Below are positions 35,035-43,580 of a stretch of DNA of 64,000 nt, in pieces. Origin of the DNA: Sphaerospermopsis torques-reginae ITEP-024 (GTDB lineage: Bacteria; Cyanobacteriota; Cyanobacteriia; Cyanobacteriales; Nostocaceae); NCBI RefSeq assembly GCF_019598945.1, contig NZ_CP080598.1:186001-250000 (forward strand), given 5' to 3'. The stretch's first letter is position 1. Each line of letters begins with the position of its first letter. The notes under the pieces were generated by a model. It made no database searches. It was not told the origin of the DNA and saw nothing but the letters and a program-made list of their open reading frames with translations. The translations under genes and the position numbers were made by a program.

Positions 35035-35475
35035 ATGACACTATCCCTCTATGATCAAGATATTTTACTCTGGGTTGAAGATACTGTTGCCAAGCTCAAA
35101 GCACGGGATTTTGAAACCTTGGATATTGAAAATCTGATTGAGGAAGTAGAGGCTTTGGGAACTTCGCAAAAAAGAGAACTATTGAGTCGTTTAATTGTAT
35201 TACTAGAACATTTACTCAAGCGATTATATGTTGACTTACCTTACGATTATAATGGCTGGGAACGCACAATTCGCACACAACGAACTGAACTTGATGTATT
35301 AATTACCCAAGTACCCAGTCTCAAGTCTCTATGGGATACGAGTTTTAAAGAGGCTTGGCGACGAAGTTTAACTAATGTCAGGAGTGAGTATAAATCAGTC
35401 AATTTTCCTTCGGAATGGCCGTATTCATCGGAGTTAGAAATACTCCTCAATTCTAACTTTTGGGAGAATAATTAG
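35035..35475 (+). CDS. DUF29 family protein
   Basis: About 146 residues from MTLSLYDQDILLWVEDTV; this start (35035) fits the family, whereas an upstream TTG at 35017 adds six residues over the ribosome-binding region. It keeps LDIENLIEEVEALG, HLLKRLYV and the C-terminal FPSEWPYS. It lies 46 bases after uppS and could be transcribed with it. Function unknown. Confidence 0.85.
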   Translation: MTLSLYDQDILLWVEDTVAKLKARDFETLDIENLIEEVEALGTSQKRELLSRLIVLLEHLLKRLYVDLPYDYNGWERTIRTQRTELDVLITQVPSLKSLWDTSFKEAWRRSLTNVRSEYKSVNFPSEWPYSSELEILLNSNFWENN

Positions 35476-35728
35476 GGTTTGCTGAGAAAGTCTTTTCGTG
35501 AGGGCATAGGAGTCAGGAGTCAGGAGTCAGGAGGAGATTTCAAAATTTATTTTCCATCTCTCTAACTCAACAAAAATGCAAGTTTTTTGAAGCTATAAGT
35601 GGAAAAATAGAGCATTTTGAGGGTGAAATTTCCCAAAATTTGTTACGAACAGATAGCCCAAAATCTTGCCTTTTGCCTCTTGCCTCTTGCCTTCTTTGTA
35701 GGATATAAAAACGATGCTGGAATTGGAC
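35476..35728. repeat. Spacer with STRR array (AGTCAGG, 35509-35532)
   Basis: Three copies of the AGTCAGG heptamer and TGCCTCTTGCC repeats (about 35674-35690) lie between two convergent genes. No gene seen. Confidence 0.6.
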
Positions 35729-36001
35729 TTATGGACCAGAAAAAACTGCTGCTTGAATATCTTGCCGACTCAAGGAATATTTAAAAGAACGTTGAATATC
35801 TTGACCGTTTTCTCCAGCGTTAATATATCTAACGGTAATTTGTTCGATATCTAGCCAAAGTTCGGCTTGCCAAGTTGGTTTTTGCACGCGCCAACAATGT
35901 AACTCGGTGTCATCTTGTTGACAACCTTGGTCTTTTAGCCATTTTTCAATTTGTGGTAAAGGATGGTTATACAGTGGTGTGTTGGCTGGCAAAATAGACA
36001 T
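35729..36001 (-). CDS. DUF3143 family protein
   Basis: 90 residues, soluble: YNHPLPQIEKWLKDQGC near the N-terminus, ELHCWRVQKPTWQAELWLD in the middle and SRQDIQAAVFSGP at the end. This matches the small cyanobacterial/plastid DUF3143 family, commonly found next to a J-domain protein as here (36162-36701). Function not established. Confidence 0.85.
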   Translation of the reverse strand: MSILPANTPLYNHPLPQIEKWLKDQGCQQDDTELHCWRVQKPTWQAELWLDIEQITVRYINAGENGQDIQRSFKYSLSRQDIQAAVFSGP

Positions 36002-36161
36002 AACAATTTTGGATGTTGGATGTTGGATAATTGATAATTGACAATTGTTTGATTCAATGTTTAAAACCTCTCCTTGAGAAGAGAAAAAAGCAAAAATTTC
36101 CTATTTCCCAATCTTCTCATGAATGACGGAGAAGTAATTATCAATTGTTCAATAATAATTG

Positions 36162-36701
36162 TTAAATTATACTTGTTGTTTGTGTATTAATTTGGTAGAT
36201 TTGGTAAATTTGTTGTATATTCAAATATGATGAGAGTTGAGTTTGTAAACTCGGTTCACCACGGAACACAGCAACAGCGATCGCCAATACTAAACAACCC
36301 ACAAAGGTTAAAACCAACACAAATAATACAAAGATTTCGCCCGATGATAAAGGGCGATCGCTTGCATCCAAGTACATTGATTTAGAATAATCATGGGGTT
36401 TATGCACTGGATGGTTTAAATCTGTTGGTGTTTGAATTACCCCAAATCGCGAATAACCAATCTTTAAATCATAACTTAAACGGCGCTCTGGATGACTGAG
36501 AGTAGCGTAAGCTTCGTTAATTTCCTGAAATTTGGCAGTAGCAACATGATCAGGTAATTCTGTTGTATCTGGATGATACTGTTTACTCAGTTCTCGATAA
36601 GCGCGACGTATATCTATGACTGACGCTGAGGGATGCAGTCCTAATAGGGTGTAATATGTTGTAGTGTTACTGCTTTGTGCCTGTGTCCCAGTTTGACTCA
36701 C
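36162..36701 (-). CDS. J-domain protein with one membrane span
   Basis: 179 residues. The J-domain runs about 16-80 (YYTLLGLHPSASVIDIRRAY, the HPD in KQYHPDTTELP, then FQEINEAYATLSHPERRLSY), able to stimulate a DnaK-type ATPase. After a linker, a membrane span lies near 128-149 (IFVLFVLVLTFVGCLVLAIA). It has no zinc or substrate-binding domain, so it probably recruits Hsp70 to a membrane, perhaps the thylakoid. It is the upstream neighbour of the DUF3143 gene on the same strand. Confidence 0.85.
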   Translation of the reverse strand: MSQTGTQAQSSNTTTYYTLLGLHPSASVIDIRRAYRELSKQYHPDTTELPDHVATAKFQEINEAYATLSHPERRLSYDLKIGYSRFGVIQTPTDLNHPVHKPHDYSKSMYLDASDRPLSSGEIFVLFVLVLTFVGCLVLAIAVAVFRGEPSLQTQLSSYLNIQQIYQIYQINTQTTSII

Positions 36702-36790
36702 GGTTTTGATTCACTTTGATCACATCTGTTTTTATATTTTAAATTATGACTACTTTTCCCGTCCTAGTGAGGTGCGGTAATTTAGCATTA

Positions 36791-36820
36791 AACGCAGATA
36801 AACGCAGATAAACGCAGATA
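36791..36820. repeat. Tandem 10-mer (AACGCAGATA, 3 copies)
   Basis: Three exact 10-bp copies lie between the J-domain gene and the HlyD-type gene. Confidence 0.85.
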
Positions 36821-36849
36821 ATTTTTTTCCTGATGATGAGAAAACACTA

Positions 36850-38352
36850 TCACAAATCTGCTATTAATCTGGCTTTTCTCAAGAAAAATTGCAGTACGCT
36901 TTCTTCACGGGAAATTATATCTACTCTTCCTTCCATTCCTAGTTGAATGTGACACACATTTTTCCCTGTACCTAAAACTAAGTTTTGTGGTTCAATTGTC
37001 ACTTCATAAAGTGTACCTGGTACTGTGGCTCTGGGACTGGTGTTATTAGTAATTGATTCCTCTGTTGATTTTTTTGGCGGTGCAATGGCATCTGGTGAAA
37101 TTGCTTCAACTTTACCGTTGAGTGTACCATAATCCGGGTAAGGACAAGCGGTAACTCGCATCTGCACGGGTTGACCAATTTTCAGTTTGTTTTTATCTTC
37201 TGATGCTACTGCTGCTTTGATGATCTGTTTCGCATCACTGGGGACTATTTGTAATATTTCTTCCCCAGTTCGCACGGTTTGTCCAGGGTTACGCAGGTTT
37301 ATTTGCGTAATTATACCATCCGCTGTTGCGGTAATAGTGGTCTGATTTATTTCTATGTCTACTTGTTTGATTTCTCTAATATCCCGTTCTAGCTGTTTTT
37401 CAATTTCTACTTTTTGTTTAATTGTCATTTGACGTTCTTTTTCTAAGGCTGCTTTGTTACTTTCTCCTGCTGCTTTTTCTTGGGCTATACGTTCAATGGC
37501 GATTTTTACTTCTGCATGACTGGGGTTAATTGCTGCTTTTGCACGCTGTTTTCTGGTTAGGGCAACATATACAGCTTTCTCTAGTTTGGTAATTGTTTCT
37601 TTTTGGGCTTCAATTACTGATTTTTGGGCTTTTACGGCTTGTTCTTGCTGTTTAGTCGCTAGTTGTGCTTCTTCTACTTGATTTTTCGATAATGCTCCTG
37701 CTTGCGCTACGCTTTCATATCTTTCTTGCTTGGATTTTGCTGTATTCAAAACTGCTTCGGCTGATTCTAAATTAGCTTGTTCTATTTTTAATCTGGCTAG
37801 TCCTATTTTTAATTCTTCTTGAGCAATTTGGACATTAGCTTGAGCTTCTTGGAGTTCAGAGACGGTGGTAATTTTTTTATCCTGATATTGACGGATGCGA
37901 TCGCTCAGTTCAGCTTCAGCAGCATTAATAATTCGATTAATTTTATCAAGTTCGGCGTTAATTTGCAAGTTCAAATTTTGAATTTGAGCATTAATTTGTA
38001 CAAGTTGTAAATTTGCTTGTTGAATATTAGTTTGTAATTGACTTTTTTTAGTTTGTAATCGAGAATCATCAATAATAGCTATTGCCTCTCCAGTTTTCAC
38101 AACTTGATTTTCTTTGACATAAATTTGCCTAATTTGACCTTCGGTGGACGCTTGCACAATTCGCAATTCTCCTGATGGACGAACCACTGCTTGTCCTTTA
38201 ACTGTCACCTTATATTTAGTCAGTGCAGATACTGGAATTGCTAATATTAAAACACAGAGAATAAACAGTCCACCATAGGTAGTCCAATGACTAATAGGTG
38301 GGAGAAATTCATCGGTTTGAATTGGGTTTAATGAGTCAGTATCTTTAGCCAT
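36850..38352 (-). CDS. HlyD-family membrane fusion protein
   Basis: 500 residues. One N-terminal membrane span (about 25-45, LFILCVLILAIPVSALTKY), a split lipoyl/biotinyl half (GQIRQIYVKENQVVKTGEAI), a very long helical hairpin (about 95-330) and a return lipoyl half (TATADGIITQINLRNPGQTV), then a beta-barrel region. This is the periplasmic adaptor of type I secretion. It follows the C39-ABC transporter gene by 233 bases and is the last gene of the double-glycine peptide export cassette. Confidence 0.9.
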   Translation of the reverse strand: MAKDTDSLNPIQTDEFLPPISHWTTYGGLFILCVLILAIPVSALTKYKVTVKGQAVVRPSGELRIVQASTEGQIRQIYVKENQVVKTGEAIAIIDDSRLQTKKSQLQTNIQQANLQLVQINAQIQNLNLQINAELDKINRIINAAEAELSDRIRQYQDKKITTVSELQEAQANVQIAQEELKIGLARLKIEQANLESAEAVLNTAKSKQERYESVAQAGALSKNQVEEAQLATKQQEQAVKAQKSVIEAQKETITKLEKAVYVALTRKQRAKAAINPSHAEVKIAIERIAQEKAAGESNKAALEKERQMTIKQKVEIEKQLERDIREIKQVDIEINQTTITATADGIITQINLRNPGQTVRTGEEILQIVPSDAKQIIKAAVASEDKNKLKIGQPVQMRVTACPYPDYGTLNGKVEAISPDAIAPPKKSTEESITNNTSPRATVPGTLYEVTIEPQNLVLGTGKNVCHIQLGMEGRVDIISREESVLQFFLRKARLIADL

Positions 38353-38585
38353 AATTATAGCTATCAGTAATCAGCTTTCAGCTTTCAGTAATCAGTTATG
38401 AGATAATCAAATAACCATTGAGAATTAATAATTATTGGGTAACAAAATTACACCCTAAAGAAACTATATTTCAGACATTTATTCATTTGTTATTTTTGGC
38501 TAAAGTTTGAAAATGAAGAGTTATAAAATACGCAAATGTAAAAATTAATTTAAAAAATAATCTAAAAATTAATGTAGAAATTAAT

Positions 38586-40742
38586 TTATATCAAAATAAC
38601 ATCATCTAAAAAATCTAAATGTTCACCAGGAACTTTCGACAAATCTCCTGGTGTACCTTGAATTTTTAAACGTCCTTTTTCTAAAAAAACAATCCAATCT
38701 GCACGACGAATGACTCGCGGTCGGTGACTAATTAAAATAGTAGTTTTACCGTGACGATACTCTAAAATCTGGTCTAATATTTGTGCTTCACTCACTGGAT
38801 CAAGGGCGCTAGTAGATTCATCTAAAATCAATATTGGTGGATCAGTAACTATCGCTCTCGCTATGGCTAATCTTTGCTTTTGTCCCCCAGAAAGATTAGC
38901 ACCAAATTCTCCTAAAACAGTTTGATATTTATCTGGTAATTCGCTTATAAAATCGTCAGCACCAGTAATATGACAAGCTTTGACAATTTCATCGAAACTA
39001 ATATGAGCATAACTAAATAAGAAATTATCTAAAATAGAACGACTCCAAAAATGGGGTTCTTGGGGAATTAAAACTACCTGATTTCGTAAACATTCTAAAG
39101 CTAAATCTTGTTGATTATAACAACCATAACGAATATTGCCTGATTGAATTTTATATAAACCTGTAATCAATTTAGCTAAGGTACTTTTACCACATCCAGA
39201 TTTACCAATTAAAGCAATTACTTGTCCACCGGGAATAATTACAGAAAAATCCTGCAATAAATCTACTCTTCCAGTGTGATGAAAATTAACTTCTGTGCAA
39301 GTAATATCTGTATGAGCAGGAATTTCTACCCATTGCTTTTTAACATCATTTTCATCTTCTGGGGTAGCTTCAATAACTTCTGTCAGACGTTGAATAACTA
39401 TTTGAGAAGTGATAAATTCATCTATTAAGTCAATTCCAGAACTTAAAAAGCCTAGAAAATTGCCACTCATGCTATTATAAGCAATCAATTGTCCAATGGT
39501 TAAATGACGATTAATGACTAAATAACTACCAATCCAAAGAATACCAATATTAATAAATGTAGAAAGAATATTTGTGATGGTACTACTATAAAGTCCTAAT
39601 TGCATGGTACTCCAACCCAAGTTAGCAAGACGACCAAAATTCCCTTGATATTCTTCCCACGCTTGGGGTGTAGCTTGGGTGGTTTTTAAAACTTGTACTC
39701 CTCTAAATGTTTCCACTAAAAAACCTTGATTTTCTGTACCGGAAACAATCATATTGCGAGTTTTCCGGCGGATTGCTGGTAAGAATAATAAGTTAATACC
39801 AGTAATAATCATAAATGCAAATATGGAAGCTATAGTTAATTCCCAACTGTAAAAAAGCATAAAACCCAAGGAAACTATAGCAATAAAAAATTGACTAGGT
39901 AATCCTAAGACAATTTGAGAAACTAAATTATTTACAGCGTGAACATCTGCAATGCGACTTACTACTTCTCCGCTACGTCTTCCTTCAAAATAAGCTAGGG
40001 GTAAATGTAAGAGTTTGCGTCCATATTCTAGGATTAATCCTAATTGTAATTTTTGTCCAAAATGACCAATCAAATGAGATTGTACTAAACTAATAGCACT
40101 TTTAATTAAATTGAGGGTAATTACACTGATAGCGACGGTAGTTAATAGTTGAGTATTTCCCCGCACGAGAACATCATCGGTGAGTAACTGCATCATAAAG
40201 GGTGATGCAAGGGAAAGCATACCGATGGCGATATTCATGGCGATCGCCTGGGCTAAAATAAACCGATAGGGATAAACCCGTTGCAAATAACGCCCCAAAC
40301 CGCCAATATTATCTGATTCTTGTTGATAAAAACGACTTTCATCAGGAAGGAGTAACAACATCACCCCATTACTCCAACCTGTGATTAATTCCTGGTGAGT
40401 TAAGTAACGGATACCCACACCAGGGTCAGCAATGATATATTTTTTGCCTTTTTGTCCGTATAATACGACCCAATGGTAGCCTTTCCAATGAATGATAGCA
40501 GGTAAAGGCGCTTGATTTAATTGGTTAATGAGTTCAGGAGTAGCTTTAACTTGTCGGGTATGAAATCCTAATGTTTCCGCACCCCGCTTTAATCCTAATA
40601 AAGTAGTTCCTCTTGCACCAGTACCCACAGCTTCACGTACACGGTTGAGGGTAAAAGTGCGTCCGTAATATTTGGCAATTGTAGCTAAAGCAGCTGCACC
40701 ACAGTCTTCTTCACTGTGTTGTAAGACAATTTGATATTTCAT
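38586..40742 (-). CDS. Peptidase-containing ABC transporter (C39 + ABC), bacteriocin type
   Basis: 718 residues. The N-terminal C39 cysteine peptidase has C14 (HSEEDCGAAALA), H90 (GYHWVVLYG) and D106 (IIADPGVGI), so it can cut leaders after Gly-Gly. Six-helix ABC membrane domain about 160-440. The nucleotide-binding domain has Walker A IGKSGCGKSTLAK, signature NLSGGQKQRLAIARAI and Walker B ILILDEST. It is the size of LagD/PCAT-type exporters. With the HlyD-type adaptor and two double-glycine precursors on the same strand, it forms a processing and export system. Confidence 0.94.
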   Translation of the reverse strand: MKYQIVLQHSEEDCGAAALATIAKYYGRTFTLNRVREAVGTGARGTTLLGLKRGAETLGFHTRQVKATPELINQLNQAPLPAIIHWKGYHWVVLYGQKGKKYIIADPGVGIRYLTHQELITGWSNGVMLLLLPDESRFYQQESDNIGGLGRYLQRVYPYRFILAQAIAMNIAIGMLSLASPFMMQLLTDDVLVRGNTQLLTTVAISVITLNLIKSAISLVQSHLIGHFGQKLQLGLILEYGRKLLHLPLAYFEGRRSGEVVSRIADVHAVNNLVSQIVLGLPSQFFIAIVSLGFMLFYSWELTIASIFAFMIITGINLLFLPAIRRKTRNMIVSGTENQGFLVETFRGVQVLKTTQATPQAWEEYQGNFGRLANLGWSTMQLGLYSSTITNILSTFINIGILWIGSYLVINRHLTIGQLIAYNSMSGNFLGFLSSGIDLIDEFITSQIVIQRLTEVIEATPEDENDVKKQWVEIPAHTDITCTEVNFHHTGRVDLLQDFSVIIPGGQVIALIGKSGCGKSTLAKLITGLYKIQSGNIRYGCYNQQDLALECLRNQVVLIPQEPHFWSRSILDNFLFSYAHISFDEIVKACHITGADDFISELPDKYQTVLGEFGANLSGGQKQRLAIARAIVTDPPILILDESTSALDPVSEAQILDQILEYRHGKTTILISHRPRVIRRADWIVFLEKGRLKIQGTPGDLSKVPGEHLDFLDDVILI

Positions 40743-40866
40743 TGACTGGCGTAATTTTTGAAGCGAAAATACAGTGAAAGAAGAGGATTTACGCAGTCGA
40801 AAAAATTATTATTGGCTGTGATGAATCTGTAGAACTTGAGGTTTGATAGTTATAAATCAACCCTAA

Positions 40867-41217
40867 TTAACAGTAACGATTTCTGTTACTGTTTCTACCT
40901 CTGAATCCGTATCTTCTTCTAGATATTCTGTTATCACCAAATCCAAAATTAGCTTGCTGAACAGGTTGATTAGGTTCTTCAGAATCTTCACGTTCTTCAG
41001 GTTTATTAGGATTATTAGGATTATTAGGATTATTGGGATCGTATAGCTTTGGTTCTTCGTTTCCATCATCCAAAGCATATACTTCTTTACTCAGCAAATT
41101 GGCAAATTGACCTCCAGAAATGATTTCTGCTGCTTGTTCGTCAATTTCTTCTACCAAAGCAATATTTTCTAAAATACTTTGGTTGTGTAAAAAAGAGGTG
41201 GCAATAGTAATACTCAC
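40867..41217 (-). CDS. Double-glycine leader precursor 2 (Asn/Pro-repeat core)
   Basis: 116 residues. Leader of 36 residues ending EEIDEQAAEIISGG, identical over this stretch with precursor 1. Cleavage after residue 36 would release an 80-residue product with an acidic segment, a DPNNPNNPNNPNKPEE run (9-bp DNA repeat near 41007-41040) and a strongly basic end (RISRRRYGFRGRNSNRNR) closing with YC. It has no bacteriocin glycine zipper. It lies 125 bases upstream of the transporter gene. Confidence 0.8.
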   Translation of the reverse strand: MSITIATSFLHNQSILENIALVEEIDEQAAEIISGGQFANLLSKEVYALDDGNEEPKLYDPNNPNNPNNPNKPEEREDSEEPNQPVQQANFGFGDNRISRRRYGFRGRNSNRNRYC

Positions 41218-41335
41218 TTGAGTTACTCCTGAAATTTAGTTGAGTTTATTGGTCAATATTTCTCGGTCTGTTACAAACAAATGAAATAGATGATGTTGGC
41301 TTTAATCAAAAACCAACGGCTATTTTTCCAGAAGA

Positions 41336-41698
41336 TTAAGCTTGACGGTATAAGTCAATTCTATTAGGATTACTGTTGGAAGAGTTAGAAAATACATATC
41401 TTCCAGCATCTCTTAGATTATATCCTTTTACCCTTAATCTATTGTCTCGAGTATCTCCATCAAATCTTATTTTCCCACCCATGTCGGTAATCACTGTATG
41501 TTCTTCGTTTGGTTTTATAATCCATGCAACGTCATCTACTGTGTAAATAATCGCTTGTTGTGTGGCATTTTTCAGAGTAAATCTCTCCACACCACCAGAA
41601 ATGATTTCCGCAGCTTGTTCGTCAATTTCTTCACCGAAAGTAAAATTTTGTAAGATGCTTTGGTTGTTGAACAGGGTTGTTTCTCCTGCAATAGTCAT
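41336..41698 (-). CDS. Double-glycine leader precursor 1
   Basis: 120 residues. The leader again is 36 residues (MTIAGETTLFNNQSIL, then EEIDEQAAEIISGG). The predicted 84-residue product (VERFTLKNATQQ to DLYRQA) is mixed charged and hydrophobic, without cysteines, and looks like a beta-rich small domain. A good ribosome-binding stretch, CAGGAGAAAT, precedes the ATG on its strand. It is the first gene of the cassette. No leader-linked modification enzyme is found nearby. Confidence 0.8.
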   Translation of the reverse strand: MTIAGETTLFNNQSILQNFTFGEEIDEQAAEIISGGVERFTLKNATQQAIIYTVDDVAWIIKPNEEHTVITDMGGKIRFDGDTRDNRLRVKGYNLRDAGRYVFSNSSNSNPNRIDLYRQA

Positions 41699-42344
41699 GG
41701 TAATTTCTCCTGATAGTTGATGTTGTTTGTTGGTAGCGACTCAGATAGGAAAAATTAAGTCAGCGAAAATATATAAACCATTAAGATAGCTATTGGCTTA
41801 ATATTTTCTTCTTATTTATGTATACCGGAAAAATTTATGATGTTGCGAAAATTAGCTATTAAATATCCGACTTACTAATGTATTAGTAAGCCTTCAGCTA
41901 ATCATATTCATCGCAAAGATTCAGAAGTAAAACTTAGTATAACTTGAGATAAGACGCAAAGATAATAATCAATAATAGCAGTTATTTTGTTGGTGTCAGA
42001 CTGTCATTTAAGAGAAGATGATCAACTTCTCTTTTTTCTATATTAGCAGCATAAATCATTTTTAGAAAACCTGGGCATAATTTTTATTTTTTCTTTTGTT
42101 TCTACTTCAAAGCTGATGATTTTAGGCTCTTCAGTACCTAATATGCTAAATTGTTCTGATAAAATCTGAAAAGGCTTACCGTATAAGGGAAATAATGTTG
42201 GTTATTGAAGAAAATGTCTAAATATTCCCTCTTAATCTCTGTTCCCTGTTCCCTGTTCCCTGTTCCCTCGAACTCAGGTTAAATTAGCATAACAAGTACG
42301 GTAGAACCTGATTTTATGTGTTAATACCTATGGTAAAATCAGGT
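41699..42344. other. Spacer with palindrome and STRR array
   Basis: No ORF is supported. Contents: a palindrome-like pair CTTACTAATG/TATTAGTAAG (about 41870-41889), a plus-strand terminator (42010-42036, listed separately), and four exact GTTCCCT heptamers (42241-42268). Confidence 0.6.
42010..42036 (+). terminator. Orphan Rho-independent terminator
   Basis: An eight-base stem, AAGAGAAG (42010-42017) with CTTCTCTT (42026-42033), then a T-run to 42036. No plus-strand gene lies upstream for more than 6 kb, so it may end an unannotated small RNA. Confidence 0.6.
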
Positions 42345-42565
42345 TTGGGAATGGGAAATAGATATAATCAGGTTAGGATATTTACGCCCTTCTTGCCAAA
42401 CGACCCAAGTATTACGGTGTCGGTTTTCTGTATCCAAAACTAAGAAAAAATCTAGACCACAAAAGTCTTTATTTTTGATCTGCTGAGAACTGTAATAAAT
42501 ACTCATGTTCCCAGCGATAAATTGGAGCAGAAAAAGCTATTGCAGAAAAAATTAAGTATTCCAAC
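42345..42565 (-). pseudogene. Uma2-family (DUF820) nuclease-like remnant
   Basis: On the minus strand, about 42562-42467 encodes AIAFSAPIYRWEHEYLLQFS and stops; with a frame change the sequence continues KNKDFCGLDFFLVLDTENRH and RNTWVVWQEGRKYPNLII, ending near 42348. Together these match the middle of the Uma2 family (PD-(D/E)XK-like fold), which is expanded in cyanobacteria. Start, end and frame are all lost. Confidence 0.65.
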
Positions 42566-42823
42566 AAATTAGACATAAAATAGACAGTGGAGTGGATATA
42601 ACCCCGACTTCTTTAAGAATTAGGGGATCTAAAAATCACCATAACAAATTCAATAATTGACAATTACCTTTCCCTTGAAGGGAGAGGATTGAAAAAGCAG
42701 ATTTTTTATTTTTCCCCTGGAAAGGGGAGGTTTTAAACCGTTCGGCTGACGCTCACGGCGGAAGCCTTGAATGAAACAATTGTCAATTTTCAATTGTCAA
42801 TTTTCAATTGATAAGAGTAATTC
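42566..42823. repeat. Spacer with dispersed repeats
   Basis: Contains an imperfect CCCCGACTTCTTTAAGAAT copy of the hairpin repeat also seen at 13555 and 50299, a GAAGGGAGAGG/AAAGGGGAGG stretch, and tandem CAATTGTCAATTTT (42777-42811). No gene seen. Confidence 0.5.
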
Positions 42824-43309
42824 TTAACCAAAATTAGATGAAGATGATCCATAAAATTCATCATCTAAAATTTCCTCAATGGTAAAAGGACATAGATCAG
42901 GATATTCAAATTCATCAGGAATACGAACTCCAAAAGATGCCAATTTTCCTTCTTTGATAGCAATATCTTTACCATCTACATAGGAATCTTCTAAAATTTC
43001 TGGTAAATAGGATTTCAGAGACGGCATTTTTGATAATTGTTTTTTGATACGTTTACGATGTTCAATCACCGAATTATACCAACTATTTTTCATTGTTTCT
43101 GGGGCATCAGCTTGAACTTTTAGCTTTAATAAATGGGCTAATAAAATCATTAAATTACTCTCTAAAGCATTTTTTTCTGCTTTCCCCAAATCTTTTAACT
43201 CCTCAATCAAATTCACTGTATCTAAAACTGTAAATTCATGGCTTTCTAATTGCTTAATTGTTAATTCTAGCCATAAATTAAAATCTTTTTCATAGAGAGA
43301 TACACTCAT
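42824..43309 (-). CDS. DUF29 family protein
   Basis: 161 residues: YEKDFNLWLELTIKQL at the start, LDTVNLIEELKDLGKAEKNA, AHLLKLKVQ, HRKRIKKQLSKMPSLKSYLP and the C-terminal YPDLCPFTIEEILDDEF. It is a longer DUF29 member than the other two. Function unknown; it stands alone. Confidence 0.87.
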   Translation of the reverse strand: MSVSLYEKDFNLWLELTIKQLESHEFTVLDTVNLIEELKDLGKAEKNALESNLMILLAHLLKLKVQADAPETMKNSWYNSVIEHRKRIKKQLSKMPSLKSYLPEILEDSYVDGKDIAIKEGKLASFGVRIPDEFEYPDLCPFTIEEILDDEFYGSSSSNFG

Positions 43310-43342
43310 AATATGCCCTCACTAATTAATTTCAGTAATCAC

Positions 43343-43490
43343 TCAGCCATCAGCCGTCAGCCATCAGCTATGTACCTGAAATATGAAAATACAAATAATG
43401 AAAAAACAGATGCAGATAACATTCAACATTACTAAGATTAAAACGTCTGAATCCTTTCTATTGGCTGATTACTGATTACTGATTACTGAT
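43343..43490. repeat. Two STRR arrays (TCAGCCA and CTGATTA)
   Basis: Four TCAGCCA-type heptamers at 43343-43370 and three exact CTGATTA copies plus a partial one at 43465-43490, in the spacer between DUF29 and dnaJ. Downstream (about 43501-43566) a short minus-strand stretch reads SESGFLGYPGVSQQLNPNMK, possibly a gene tail I could not identify. Confidence 0.75.
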
Positions 43491-43580
43491 AGCTGAATAC
43501 TTACAATTTCATATTCGGATTTAACTGTTGACTTACTCCAGGATATCCTAAAAATCCTGATTCTGATAATTAAATTACCA

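Noticed and set aside
41007-41040. Possible CRISPR or tandem regulatory repeat (9-bp periodic sequence)
   Set aside because: It is the in-frame coding repeat for Asn-Pro-Asn units inside precursor peptide 2.
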